A DNA stretch of 64,000 bases from Paracoccus sediminis (lineage in GTDB: Bacteria > Pseudomonadota > Alphaproteobacteria > Rhodobacterales > Rhodobacteraceae), in NCBI RefSeq assembly GCF_900188295.1, contig NZ_FZNM01000010.1:44107-108106 (forward strand), given 5' to 3'. Shown piece by piece: positions 54,225 to 63,065 of the stretch. The stretch's first letter is position 1; the number at the start of each line of letters is the position of its first letter. The position numbers were made by a program, and so were the translations under genes. The notes under the pieces were generated by a model, which had not been told where the DNA came from, did not search any database, and was given only the letters and a program-made list of their open reading frames with translations.

Positions 54225-55409
54225 ATGACGGAACAGGCCCACCTTCGCCATGCCATTCTGGCCTTGGCCCTTGGCGCCTTTGCCATTGGCACGTCCGAAT
54301 TCGCGGCCATGGGCCTGCTGCCCTATTTCGCGGGCGATCTGGGCATCACGGAACCGCAGGCGGGCCATGTCATCAGCGCCTATGCCCTGGGGGTGGTGAT
54401 CGGCGCGCCGCTGACCTCGATGCTGGGCGCGCGGTTGCCGCGGCGGCGTTATCTGGCCGCGCTGATGGCCTTTTACGGCGTGATGAACCTGGCGGCGGCG
54501 GTTCTGCCGGGTCTGGCCGCGCTGACCGGAATGCGGTTCCTAGCCGGTCTGCCCCATGGCGGGTTTCTGGGGGTGGCGATGCTGTACGCGGCCGACGCCC
54601 TGCCGCGCGAGCATCGGGCGCGGGGCGCGGCACAAGTCATCATCGGCCTGACCGTCGCCAACATTGTCGGCGTCCCGCTGGCGGGTTGGCTGGGCCAGAG
54701 CATCGGCTGGCGCTGGGGCTTTGCGCTGCCGGGGTTCATCGCGCTGCTGTCGGCCTGGCTGATCCTGAAACTTGCCCCGCGCGTCGGCGGCAATCCGAAC
54801 GCCCGGCCCTGGGACGAATTGCAGGCCCTGCGCAATCCGCGCGTGCTGTGGCTGCTGGCCGTGGGCGCCATCGGCTTTGGCGGGTTCTTCGCGGTCTATG
54901 CCTTTCTGACCGCCGCGATGATCGCCACCACCGACGCGCCGCCCTATGCGATCCCGCTGGCCCTTGCGGTGTTCGGCGTGGGCGGCACGCTGGGCACGCT
55001 GGTCGCGGGGCGGCTGACCGAACGCCTGGGCCAGATCCGCGCGGCCTATGTCAGTCTGGCTGCGATGGCCGCGACGCAGGGCTTTGCGTCCCTGGCGGTG
55101 GGCAACTGGCCGATGATGGTGCTGTCGTCATTCCTGCTGGCGGCGGGGGCGGGGCTTGTTATTCCGCTGCAAACGCGGCTGATGGATGTCGCCGGCCCTG
55201 CGCAGAACATGGCCGCCGCGATGAATCACGCCGCCTTCAACGCGGCCAACGCGCTGGGGCCGTTCCTGGCCGGAATGGCGCTGACGGCGGGCTGGGGCTG
55301 GGCCTCCAGCGGCTATGTGGGCATCGCGCTTACGGCTGCGGGGGCGTTTGTCCTGACGCTGGCAGTCTGGCATGATCGGGCAACCGAGGCGGTGGCAGAC
55401 TGCGCATGA
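54225..55409 (+). CDS. MFS transporter, arabinose/drug efflux type
   Basis: A 394-residue inner-membrane exporter with 12 hydrophobic helices. N-terminal LALGAFAIGTSEFAAMGLLPYFAGDLGITEPQAGHVISAYALGVVIGAP is the typical start of the AraJ/YdhP drug-proton antiporter group; the loop GARLPRRRYL is motif A. ATG 54225 is preferred over an upstream frame, since GGAAAGC lies before it. Substrate unknown. Its 3' end overlaps the convergent DUF599 gene by 80 bases. Confidence 0.88.
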   Translation: MTEQAHLRHAILALALGAFAIGTSEFAAMGLLPYFAGDLGITEPQAGHVISAYALGVVIGAPLTSMLGARLPRRRYLAALMAFYGVMNLAAAVLPGLAALTGMRFLAGLPHGGFLGVAMLYAADALPREHRARGAAQVIIGLTVANIVGVPLAGWLGQSIGWRWGFALPGFIALLSAWLILKLAPRVGGNPNARPWDELQALRNPRVLWLLAVGAIGFGGFFAVYAFLTAAMIATTDAPPYAIPLALAVFGVGGTLGTLVAGRLTERLGQIRAAYVSLAAMAATQGFASLAVGNWPMMVLSSFLLAAGAGLVIPLQTRLMDVAGPAQNMAAAMNHAAFNAANALGPFLAGMALTAGWGWASSGYVGIALTAAGAFVLTLAVWHDRATEAVADCA

Positions 55410-56091
55410 TGACCTGGCGGGACGTTGACGCGAATTCCCGCCGCCACGTCACGAACAGCACGACCGCCGTGCCCAGCATCAGCGCCCAAGGCCCCGCCAG
55501 CCAGCCCAGCGATCCAAGCGCGAAATAGACGCTGCGCAGCCCCGCGTTGAAGCTGCGCGCGGCGGTGATGTTCAGATCGGCCGCCTGCATCGCCCGGTCG
55601 CGCGCCATGGGATCGTCGGGATCGTTCGGAACGGCCGCCATCATGATTGCGCAATAGCCGAACAGCCGGTGCGCCCAGACGAATTTCAGGAACGCGTTGA
55701 CGACGAAAAACATCGTCACCAGCAGCTTCAGTTCCCACAGGATGTCTCCGGGACGTTCCAGGGCCAGTTCGGACGCCAGCCCGCGCAACTGATCCGTATT
55801 GCCGATCAGCGCCAGGATCCCGCCGGTGGCGATCATGCAGGCGGATGCGAAAAAGGCCGTCCCCTCGCGCAGGCTGGTCAGAATGTTGCCGTCGAAGATC
55901 CGTGGATCGCGGGTGAGGAAATGCACCATCCATTCGCGGCGGAATCGTTTCATCAGCACGGATACCGACGGCTTGCCCGCAGGCGGCCGTTCGGTCAGCC
56001 AGCCGATTGCGAACCAGGTGACAAACAGCAGCGCGATGGCCGACAGATCGGGGATCGACCACGCCACAGACAAGGGAAGAAACACATCCAT
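55330..56091 (-). CDS. DUF599 family membrane protein
   Basis: A 253-residue membrane protein with about four hydrophobic helices (AIALLFVTWFAIGWL, TAFFASACMIATGGILALIG, LKLLVTMFFVVNAFLKFVWAHRLFGYCAIMM, WLAGPWALMLGTAVVLFVTW). Marks of DUF599: RRQ-free WMVHFLTRDPRIFDGNIL, and AADLNITAARSFNAGLRSVYFALGSLGWL. The last 27 residues or so (TSRQVIMRSLPPPRLPDHA...) are encoded inside the MFS gene's end, in the opposite strand, and are probably not conserved. Function unknown. Confidence 0.85.
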   Translation of the reverse strand: MDVFLPLSVAWSIPDLSAIALLFVTWFAIGWLTERPPAGKPSVSVLMKRFRREWMVHFLTRDPRIFDGNILTSLREGTAFFASACMIATGGILALIGNTDQLRGLASELALERPGDILWELKLLVTMFFVVNAFLKFVWAHRLFGYCAIMMAAVPNDPDDPMARDRAMQAADLNITAARSFNAGLRSVYFALGSLGWLAGPWALMLGTAVVLFVTWRREFASTSRQVIMRSLPPPRLPDHARLPASGQTPPQP

Positions 56092-56260
56092 GCCTTGTTC
56101 TAGCCGTGTTCACAGGTCGTTGAAAAGGGCGGCGCGGGGGTCTTGAACCGTCCTTTCACGATCCTAAATCATCGCTACCGGCGGCCGCAACGGCGCCGGG
56201 ATGACCGCCCGCCCGGATGCCGGGGGGCCGACCCTGCATCGCTTCCAAAGGATGTTGACC

Positions 56261-56713
56261 ATGCGTAATTTCGACCTCACCCCGCTCTATCGTGCCTCGG
56301 TCGGTTTCGACCGGCTGGCAGATGTGATGGACCGTACCCTGTCGGCCGACGTGGCCGCCCCGACCTATCCCCCCTACAACATCGAGAAGACGGGCGAGAA
56401 CGCCTATCGCATCTCGATCGCCGTGGCCGGGTTCGCCGCCGATGATCTGAACGTCGAGGTTCGGGACGGCGCCGTGATCGTGTCCGCCCGCAAGGCCGAG
56501 GAAGACGACACCCGCACCTATCTGCATCGCGGCATCGCGACGCGCGCGTTCGAACGTAAGTTCACGCTGGCCGATCATGTGCGTGTGGATGGGGCCAGCA
56601 ACGTCGATGGCATGTTGCACATCGACCTGGTCCGCGAAATCCCCGAGGCCCTGAAGCCCCGCCGGATCGAGATCGCGAAGGCTGCGCCCAAGGTGGAAAA
56701 GCTGGACGCCTGA
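56261..56713 (+). CDS. Small heat-shock protein Hsp20 (IbpA-like)
   Basis: A 150-residue holdase chaperone with an alpha-crystallin domain at about 35-125: PPYNIEKTGENAYRISIAVAGFAADDLNVEVRDGAVIVSARK, then RGIATRAFERKFTLADHVRVDGASNVDGMLHIDL. The C-terminal anchor (I-x-I type) is RRIEIAK. AAAGGAT precedes ATG 56261. It is followed by a strong terminator, then prophage genes begin. No sigma-32 promoter or ROSE-type thermometer was clearly seen. Confidence 0.93.
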   Translation: MRNFDLTPLYRASVGFDRLADVMDRTLSADVAAPTYPPYNIEKTGENAYRISIAVAGFAADDLNVEVRDGAVIVSARKAEEDDTRTYLHRGIATRAFERKFTLADHVRVDGASNVDGMLHIDLVREIPEALKPRRIEIAKAAPKVEKLDA

Positions 56714-56747
56714 TCGTCCGGCGGGCTTCCGCTCCGTGAGGCCCTTG

Positions 56748-56778
56748 ATGCCCGTCGGTTCACCCCGGCGGGCATTTT
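56748..56778 (+). terminator. Intrinsic terminator of the hsp20 gene
   Basis: ATGCCCGTCGG pairs with CCGGCGGGCAT (one T-G wobble) around a 6-nt loop, followed by TTTT; 35 bases after the stop. Confidence 0.8.
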
Positions 56779-56832
56779 GCTGCTGGTAGGCCCGGAGGGC
56801 AGGGCGCAATCCTGCTTTTTCAGGGCGCTACG

Positions 56833-57258
56833 TTGGCGAACCCCGAAAATCCCGCCTTTGAAAACTTTGCCGGAAATCGGGCTTTGGCGAACCTGCCAGA
56901 GGATCCCGAAAATGAAAACCCCGGCGCGCTGAGGGGCGCAACCGGGGCTGATCTGCATTCCTGGCTGGAATGGGTTGATCTTAACATTGAGCGTGAGTCA
57001 GCGGCAAGAGCATTGATGCAAGCCGTCCTGGCTTGTGATCCGCGCGACCGCATTCCGCTGATGGAAAGGTTCATCGACGCGCTGCGGCCCGGCGATCCGC
57101 TGCCCCCGTTCTTGGGCATCATGGCATCGGCGCACGATTGGGCCGCATGGGCGTGCCGGGCTGAACTGAAAGCCTATACCTTGGCCTGCTACGAGGCAAT
57201 GAACCCGCGCGATCAGGCGGCTTTCCTCGGCCATCTGGACCGGAGGGCAGCGGCATGA
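56833..57258 (+). CDS. Prophage protein, hypothetical
   Basis: A 141-residue protein, starting with TTG at 56833 (no ATG is available before residue 60 or so). The first 40 residues contain a repeated ANPENP/ANLPEDPENENP unit; the rest is helical (LHSWLEWVDLNIERESAARALMQAVLACDPRDRIPLMERFIDAL). Its end overlaps the next gene by ATGA, which supports that it is real. The first gene after the hsp20 terminator and probably of the prophage. No function known. Confidence 0.55.
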   Translation: MANPENPAFENFAGNRALANLPEDPENENPGALRGATGADLHSWLEWVDLNIERESAARALMQAVLACDPRDRIPLMERFIDALRPGDPLPPFLGIMASAHDWAAWACRAELKAYTLACYEAMNPRDQAAFLGHLDRRAAA

Positions 57259-57494
57259 ACATGCAGCCCCTGCCCACGGTTGAGGAACTGCTGTGGTCCT
57301 GGCCGGCCGTCTGCAAGGCGGCAAAAGACGAATGGGCCAAGGACTTTGCCCTGTCCATCGCCAAGCAGTCCAGACACAAGAACTGGACGCCGAGCACCAA
57401 ACAACACGCGCTGATGATGCGCATGGTCAACGAGGTCTATCGCCACCGTGGCGACTTCGATGGCCGGGACGACTTCCCGCTGATCGAGGACTGA
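57255..57494 (+). CDS. Prophage protein, small, hypothetical
   Basis: A 79-residue soluble protein, rich in Lys, Trp and His (LLWSWPAVCKAAKDEWAKDFALSIAKQSRHKNWTPSTKQHALMMRMVNEVYRHRG). The helix-rich basic pattern would suit a DNA-associated phage protein. It overlaps the gene before it by four bases and is followed by a hairpin at 57505-57534. No family is recognised. Confidence 0.6.
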   Translation: MNMQPLPTVEELLWSWPAVCKAAKDEWAKDFALSIAKQSRHKNWTPSTKQHALMMRMVNEVYRHRGDFDGRDDFPLIED

Positions 57495-57999
57495 CAGAAC
57501 CCCTGCCCCCGCGTCATGGGCGCGGTGCGGGGGCTTCAATGCATCGAAGCAGACCGGACCATGAGCCGGGCATATTCCACCATCCGCCCTAGCTTCTGAC
57601 CGCCGAGCGAAATCAGCGGGGATAGGACGATCTGGGGACTTCTAACCCACCCCGCGCTGAACCGGCTCCTGCTAGGCCAGCGCAGAAACGCGACAACTAA
57701 ACCCACCGGCTGGTGAACCTGATGCTGCGGCGCAGGGTGACAGACCGGGGACCGCACCGGCGCATGGCTGCAAAGGGCGGGTCTGGTGGAAAGCCAGAGG
57801 GAAGGCGGCTGGCCCCCGTTACCGGGCATCGCGTGGATACGGATCGAGGAAGCGCAGGGCCTTTCCCGGACGCAGGCCGCACAGGCTTGTTCGCTTAGGC
57901 GGGGGGAAGGAGCGGGTGGCCGGACTATACGCAGGCAATATGCGGCAGTATTATTGACCTATTTATGTGATGTGATACTGTAACGTAAAGGAGGCTGAC
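57495..57999. other. Prophage intergenic stretch with hairpin and promoter-like site
   Basis: About 500 bases with no supportable gene. A hairpin GCCCCCGC...GCGGGGGC lies at 57505-57534, probably a terminator. At 57954-57981 TTGACC, 16 bases and TACTGT form a promoter-like pair in an AT-rich stretch 19 bases before the ATG at 58000, with AAAGGAGG in front. The open frames at 57713 and 57786 lack ribosome sites and are not called. Confidence 0.45.
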
Positions 58000-58368
58000 A
58001 TGGGCGTGTTGGCGGATCGAATGAGACGACATGCAGACAGGCTGATCGCCACGCACGGCGGGCCTGCTGCGATCATCCGCATGGAGGGCAGCGAACCGCA
58101 GTATCCCTGGGATCCTCCGGGCGAACCTGCCGAGGTGGCCTATCCGGTGCGCTACATCGAAACAGGCTACGACGCGGGCTATCATGGCGACACCCTGATC
58201 CAAGCAGGCGACGTGCTGGGCATCATGACCGCGCCTGCCGCCATCACGCCTGCGCCACTGGACGTGCTGCGCATCGGGGCTGTCGAGTATCGGATGCAGG
58301 ACGTGAAGCCCATGCAGCCTGCCAGCGACGGCGCGGTCATCTGTTTCAGCTTTCAGGCGCGGCGATGA
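58000..58368 (+). CDS. Phage head-tail adaptor-like protein
   Basis: A 122-residue protein: an N-terminal helix (MGVLADRMRRHADRLIATHGG), then a small beta barrel (AAIIRMEGSEPQYPWDPPG, YPVRYIETGYDAGYHGDTLIQAGDVLGIMTAPAAITPAPLDVLRIGAVEYRMQDVKPM). This barrel pattern with a Gly-rich loop fits phage head-closure (gp16/gp9-like) or tail-attachment proteins. Strong AAAGGAGG before the ATG. Assignment rests on fold pattern and place next to a gp10-like gene. Confidence 0.6.
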   Translation: MGVLADRMRRHADRLIATHGGPAAIIRMEGSEPQYPWDPPGEPAEVAYPVRYIETGYDAGYHGDTLIQAGDVLGIMTAPAAITPAPLDVLRIGAVEYRMQDVKPMQPASDGAVICFSFQARR

Positions 58369-58471
58369 CCGGCCCGGCCCCAATCCGGTGCCAATGCCCC
58401 CTTCGGCGGGGGTGGGGAGGTGTCGCGGAGCGGGGTCTTCCTGTCTCTCTCCCGAAAAATTGGAGGAAAAA

Positions 58472-58861
58472 ATGAGCTTCGGACGTGATCTGAAACGCCT
58501 TGCACAAGAGGCGAAAGCCAACATGCTGACCATTGCGCGGGCATCGGTGGAAGACGTTTTCGAGCAAGTGCAGACGCCCCGTGACGAGGGCGGGCGGATG
58601 CCGGTCGAAAGCGGCGATCTGCGCAACAGCCTGACGATGAAAGGCGGCGGCAAGGGCGCGGAGTCCTACAAGGACGTGGTTCGCACCATGCAGCTTGGCG
58701 ACGTGGTGGAAGGGCATTGGGACATTCCCTATGCGATGGTTGCCGAATTTGGCGGCAAGAACCCCGATGGCACCGAACGGCCCGGCAACTTCATGGTTAC
58801 GGGCGCGGCATTCGACTGGGAACAGACTGTCGAACGCAATGGCGGGGCGTTGAAAAAGTGA
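58472..58861 (+). CDS. HK97 gp10-like tail-completion protein
   Basis: A 129-residue protein: helix SFGRDLKRLAQEAKANMLTIARASVEDVFEQVQTPRDEG, then PVESGDLRNSLTMKGGGKG (the PV-SGDLR-S motif of the HK97 gp10 family), then WDIPYAMVAEFGGKNPDG and a C-terminal AFDWEQTVERNGGALKK. ATG 58472 follows GGAGGAA. The stop overlaps the TerL GTG (GTGA). Confidence 0.85.
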   Translation: MSFGRDLKRLAQEAKANMLTIARASVEDVFEQVQTPRDEGGRMPVESGDLRNSLTMKGGGKGAESYKDVVRTMQLGDVVEGHWDIPYAMVAEFGGKNPDGTERPGNFMVTGAAFDWEQTVERNGGALKK

Positions 58862-60372
58862 CCGCTGAAACCGTCATCAGCTTTCTGGAAACGCTGCGCA
58901 TCCCGGAAGGGCCGAAGGCCGGTGAGCCTCTGGTCCTGGCCGGTTATCAGAAGCAGTTCGTGCGCGGTGCCACGGCTGATGGCGTGATGATCGGCGTTCT
59001 GTCGATCGGTCGCGGCAACGCCAAGACGGCGTTGTCGGCTGGCATCGGCCTGGGAAGTCTGATGGGCGTGTGGGACGATCAGCCCAAGCGCGAGATCATC
59101 CTTGCGGCCCGGAACCGCGATCAGGCTAAAACCGCCTTTCAATTCGTGGTCGGCTTCATCGAAGGCTTGAGCGAAGACGAACAGGAACTGTTCATCGTCC
59201 GGCGCGGGTCCAAGCTGGAGGTCGAGTATTCGGCCAACGGCGGCGGGTTGGTCCGATGTATCGCAGCCGATGGAAAGTCGATCCTGGGCGGCGCGCCGAC
59301 GCTGGCGATCCTGGACGAACGGGCGGCGTGGGAACGCGAAAAGGGCGATGCCCTGGAAAACGCCATTCTGTCCGGCCTGGGCAAGCGCGATGGCCGGGCG
59401 CTGATCATCAGCACGTCCGCGCCCGACGATACCAACACGTTCAGCCGGTGGATGGATGAACCCCCGCCCGGAACCTATGTGCAAGAACATCGCCCGCCCT
59501 TCGGCCTGCCTGCGGACGATCTGGAAAGCCTGCTCATCGCCAACCCAGGCTCTGCCGAGGGCATCGGGGCGTCCCCCGAATGGCTGGTGGCGCAGGCGAG
59601 GCGGGCCATCGCGCGGGGCGGATCGGCTTTGTCCAGCTTTCGCAACCTGAACCGGAACGAACGTGTCTCGACCGAAGACCGCTCCGTTCTGGTGACGGTT
59701 GACGAATGGCTGTCGGCAGAGGTCGCCCCCGATGCCCTGCCCCCGCGCGATGGCCCGTGCATCCTTGGTGTTGACCTGGGCGGTTCCCGGTCCATGTCAG
59801 CCGCATCCTTCTACTGGCCCCAGACCGGACGGCTTGAGGCGGTCGGCACGTTCCCGGCAAAGCCCGGTCTTGCGGATCGAGGCGCGGCTGATGGTGTGTC
59901 GGGGCGCTATACCGAGATGCACGAACGCGGCGAACTGATCGTAATGGGCGACAACACCGTGCCGCCCGGTCCCTGGCTTGCGGAACTGGTCAAGCGGCTG
60001 GATGGCTTGACCCCGGCCTGCATCGTCGGTGACAGGTTCCGCCATGCCGAATTTTCCGAGGCCATGCTGGCGGCGGGGCTGCGTGTCCCGTTCATCTGGC
60101 GCGGCTTTGGCTGGAAGGATGGCAGCGAAGACATTGAACGGTTCCGGCGCGCATTGTTCGATGGCTGCGTTCAGGTGGCCCCGTCCCTGCTGCTGCGTTC
60201 GGCCTTTGCCGATGCGATCACCCTGATCGACCCGGCAGGCAATCACAAGTTGGCGAAAGGCCGGGCGCTTGGTCGCATCGACGCGGCGGCGGCAACCGTC
60301 CTGGCAGTCGCGGAAGGTGCGCGGCGTGTCGCGGCCCCCGTGCGCAAGACTAGGACGCCAGTATGGGCATGA
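58858..60372 (+). CDS. Prophage large terminase (TerL)
   Basis: A 504-residue phage packaging motor unrelated to the GTA TerL. It starts with GTG 58858 (overlapping the previous stop). Walker A GRGNAKT at about 51-58, Walker B LAILDERAAWE, C motif LIISTSAPDD, then nuclease domain with GVDLGGSRSMSAASF and C-terminal RAL...DAAAATVLAVAEGA. Its last ten bases overlap the HNH start. Type: HK97/lambda-group large terminase (Terminase_1-like). No TerS was found before it. Confidence 0.9.
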   Translation: MTAETVISFLETLRIPEGPKAGEPLVLAGYQKQFVRGATADGVMIGVLSIGRGNAKTALSAGIGLGSLMGVWDDQPKREIILAARNRDQAKTAFQFVVGFIEGLSEDEQELFIVRRGSKLEVEYSANGGGLVRCIAADGKSILGGAPTLAILDERAAWEREKGDALENAILSGLGKRDGRALIISTSAPDDTNTFSRWMDEPPPGTYVQEHRPPFGLPADDLESLLIANPGSAEGIGASPEWLVAQARRAIARGGSALSSFRNLNRNERVSTEDRSVLVTVDEWLSAEVAPDALPPRDGPCILGVDLGGSRSMSAASFYWPQTGRLEAVGTFPAKPGLADRGAADGVSGRYTEMHERGELIVMGDNTVPPGPWLAELVKRLDGLTPACIVGDRFRHAEFSEAMLAAGLRVPFIWRGFGWKDGSEDIERFRRALFDGCVQVAPSLLLRSAFADAITLIDPAGNHKLAKGRALGRIDAAAATVLAVAEGARRVAAPVRKTRTPVWA

Positions 60373-60677
60373 GGTGGGACCGCAAGTCTGCGGCAGTCAT
60401 CAAGACCCGGCGTTGGAAGGGCCTGCGCCTGGAAGCCCTGCGGCGTGACGGCTGGCGCTGCGTCCAGTGCGGCGCGGCAGGACGGCTTGAGGTCGATCAC
60501 ATCAAGGCAGTGCGCCATGCGCCGGAACGGGCCTTTGACCTGACCAATCTGCAATGCCTCTGCCCGGCCTGCCATTCCCGCAAAACCCGTATCGAGATCG
60601 GCTTGGGCCGACCCGACCCCAAGCGCGATGCTTGGAAATCCTTGCTGCAAGACATGCGGCGCAACCCGGCAATATGA
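60363..60677 (+). CDS. HNH endonuclease
   Basis: A 104-residue HNH nuclease: RRDGWRCVQCGAAGRLEVDHIKAVRHAPERAFDLTNLQCLCPACHSRKT, with the zinc-type Cys pairs CVQC and CPAC and the catalytic His in VDHI. In phages with cos packaging such HNH proteins stand next to the terminase and take part in DNA cutting. It overlaps TerL by ten bases. Confidence 0.92.
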   Translation: MGMRWDRKSAAVIKTRRWKGLRLEALRRDGWRCVQCGAAGRLEVDHIKAVRHAPERAFDLTNLQCLCPACHSRKTRIEIGLGRPDPKRDAWKSLLQDMRRNPAI

Positions 60678-60686
60678 GGAAATCAC

Positions 60687-61922
60687 ATGCTGAATAGTAT
60701 CAAGATCGCACGGCGGCAAAGCGAAATCCGCCAACAGCTTTCGGGCCTTGTCGGCAAGGACAGCCCGAACGACGACGAAACCCGCTCCATGGAAACCCTG
60801 GATGCGGAATATCGGTCCAACGAAACCCGCTATCGCGCGGCGTTGATTGCCGAGGATACCGAACGGCGCGAAGCCGGGGCGGAACTGGAAACGCGCTCGG
60901 ATCGTGAATGGGCCGATATGCTTGGCCGCTTCGAATTGCGGCAGGTTGCCCTATCGCTGGACGAGGGCAAGGCCCTGTCGGGTGCCACGGCAGAGATTGT
61001 CGAGGAACTGCGGTCGGCGGGCGGCTATCGGGGCATCCCGATCCCCTATGCGGCGCTGGAAACTCGTGCAGGCGAAACCATCGCGGCGGATCAGGTGAAC
61101 CCCAAGACCATCCGCCCGGTCATCGACCGGATCTTCCCCAACAGCGTGGCCGAACGCCTGGGCATTCAGCGGATCAACATCGGCGCGGGCGAACTGGCCT
61201 TCCCGGTCGCAACGGCTGGCGCGATCTTCGGCTGGCAGACCAATGAACTGGCGAATGTCGGCGCAGCGCAGCCCTATGAGACTGCCGAACGCAGCCTGAA
61301 CCCCGATCACACGGGCGGCGCTCAAATGGTCATCAGCCGCAAGGCGCTGAAACAGGCAGGCGAGGGCCTGGAAGCTGCGATCCGCCGCGACATGAACGCG
61401 GTGATCGGCACCGAACTGGATCGGGTTGTCATCAATGGCAGCGGCGCGAATGGTCAGCCTCTGGGCATCATCCCCGGCGCAGCAACCTATGGCATCCCGG
61501 TCACGCCTGTTGGGGCAACCGCGACCTGGGCAGCGTTCCAGGCGCAGATCGTGGCGTTCATGGAAGCCAATGCGATTACTTCGGCCAATCAGGTGAACCT
61601 GGGCTTTGACCCGGCGATCTGGGCCGAACTGGACGACGCGCTGATCACCGGCACGGCGGTTTCGGAATGGGACCGGCTGACCAAGCATGTCGGCACCCCG
61701 GCAATCTCGAATGTCATCCCCGACGAAACCGCGATCATGACCGCGAACGTGCAGGGCGTGGCGCCGGGCTATCTGGGCCTCTGGGGTGGGGTCGATCTGA
61801 TCCGCGACCCCTACACCAAGGCGGCATCGGGCCATCTGGTGCTGACGGCGCTTGTCACGGCTGACTTTACCGTCCCGCGCGGCCTGCAAACCCGCATCCT
61901 GACCGGCATCGGTGAACCCTGA
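60687..61922 (+). CDS. Prophage major capsid protein (HK97 fold)
   Basis: A 411-residue HK97-type capsid protein, distinct from GTA g5. The N-terminal 100 residues or so are a charged helical delta domain (RQSEIRQQLSGLVGKDSPNDDETRSMETLDAEYRSNE). The fold follows: RPVIDRIFPNSVAERLGIQRINIG, GWQTNELANVG, GAQMVISRKALKQAGEGLEAAIRRDMNAVIGTELDRVVINGSG. The C-terminus has WGGVDLIRDPYTKAASGHLVLTALVTADF. The start is ATG 60687 after GAGGAA. Confidence 0.93.
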   Translation: MLNSIKIARRQSEIRQQLSGLVGKDSPNDDETRSMETLDAEYRSNETRYRAALIAEDTERREAGAELETRSDREWADMLGRFELRQVALSLDEGKALSGATAEIVEELRSAGGYRGIPIPYAALETRAGETIAADQVNPKTIRPVIDRIFPNSVAERLGIQRINIGAGELAFPVATAGAIFGWQTNELANVGAAQPYETAERSLNPDHTGGAQMVISRKALKQAGEGLEAAIRRDMNAVIGTELDRVVINGSGANGQPLGIIPGAATYGIPVTPVGATATWAAFQAQIVAFMEANAITSANQVNLGFDPAIWAELDDALITGTAVSEWDRLTKHVGTPAISNVIPDETAIMTANVQGVAPGYLGLWGGVDLIRDPYTKAASGHLVLTALVTADFTVPRGLQTRILTGIGEP

Positions 61923-62543
61923 TGCTTTGGGGCGGTCACAGCGGCGGGCTGGAAATCCGCCAGCGGCGTTCCGGCACCATCGTTGGGTGGCCGCTTTCCC
62001 TATGGCAAGGCCGCTGTTCTGACGGATGGCGGCCGCAAGGGCAGGCCCCGCAAGGAGGTCATCGCGCCAAAGGCTTTCGCCTATCGCGTGGACCGGCCCG
62101 AAGAAGACATTCACCGGCTTGTCGGTCACAGCTATGACCATCCCCTTGCATCACGCGGGGCGGGCAATCTCGAATTGCAGGACACGGATGATGCCCTGCT
62201 GTTCGAGGCCGAACTGACAACCGAGATGCTGGAAATCTCATGGGTGCGCGACCTGATGGCAGCCTATCGCGCGGGCCTGATCGTCGGCATCTCCCCCGGC
62301 TTTCGCATCCCGCCCGAACGTGTCGCACCGGACGCGGAAAAGGTGGTCGAGGAAGATCCGAAATTGGGCATGGCGCTGATCCGCTGGATCTATCAGGCGC
62401 TGCTCTACGAAATCAGCCTTGTGACTCGCCCGGCCTATCCTGACACGCAGGTAGAGGCGCGGAACTGGACCCCGACCGAGGGCGGCGTTCTGATGCCCCC
62501 CGCGTCCAACCTTGGCCGGTCCCTGAACAGGTGGAGGCTCTGA
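61922..62543 (+). pseudogene. Prophage prohead protease, apparently frameshifted
   Basis: The first codons lie in one frame and the rest in another. From ATG 61922 the frame reads MLWGGHSGGLEIRQRRSG, the expected start of such proteases; the remaining protein, from about 61986, is GRFPYGKAAVLTDGGRKGRPRKEVI...GHSYDHPLAS...VGISPGFRIPPE...LLYEISLVTRPAYPDTQV, with the catalytic His (GHSYDHP) and Ser (GISPGFR). The two parts join near 61975-61990 by a one-base shift. A TTG or other start in the second frame (61983) would give 186 residues without the first 20. Either a frame mutation, a sequence error or an unusual start. Confidence 0.7.
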
Positions 62544-63064
62544 TGGCGGTGACGATCAGGCAGACCGAGGCGATCCCGGCAGAATATCCGGCCATTCTGG
62601 GTCATCTGGAACTGCCGGCCGTCTGGCAGCGGATCGAGGCTTACACGGCCTGGCGCTGGACCCCCAGGCAGGTTGTCTGGCTGGTCGAGGGCGCAGGCGA
62701 CTGGCAGGCCCCCCTGGCCCCGGCAGTGCTGCAATCGGTCGAGGCATGGGACGGCGGCTTGTGGAAGGCTTGCATCCCGGACGCATCGGCCTGGGGCGGC
62801 TATGATCTGCCCGGCTGCGGCCCTTACCGGATCACGGCAATCGTGGGGGATGGCGTTCCGATGCCCCCGGCTGCGGTCATCGAGGCCGCGCGGCGGCTCG
62901 CGGACTATCTGGACGGAATGCCCGACATTGCCCCCGGCGCCACGTCCTACTCGCTGAACATCGGGCAGGTTCAGGAAAGCATCGAGGTCAGCACGTCGCA
63001 TATCGGGCGGGCCATGCAGAACAGCGGCGCGGCAGACCTGTTGCGCCCGTATCGGAGGGCCTGA
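62543..63064 (+). CDS. Phage head-tail connector (gp6-like)
   Basis: A 173-residue connector-type protein: VTIRQTEAIPAEYPAILGHLELPAVWQRIEAYTAWRWTPRQVVWLVEGAGDWQAP, then PYRITAIVGDGVPMPPAAVIEAARRLADYLDGMPDIAPG and RAMQNSGAADLLRPYR. The ATG at 62543 shares its A with the protease stop (TGATG). Its place after capsid and protease suits an adaptor of the neck. Confidence 0.75.
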   Translation: MAVTIRQTEAIPAEYPAILGHLELPAVWQRIEAYTAWRWTPRQVVWLVEGAGDWQAPLAPAVLQSVEAWDGGLWKACIPDASAWGGYDLPGCGPYRITAIVGDGVPMPPAAVIEAARRLADYLDGMPDIAPGATSYSLNIGQVQESIEVSTSHIGRAMQNSGAADLLRPYRRA

Positions 63065-63065
63065 C

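Noticed and set aside
56713..56832. Prophage attachment site at the hsp20 side
   Set aside because: No tRNA or integrase is near, and no direct repeat matching another place in the window was found, so an att site cannot be supported.
57713..57983. Small open frames of 61-65 codons in the prophage gap
   Set aside because: No ribosome sites, overlapping alternative frames and no consistent codon bias; the region looks regulatory.
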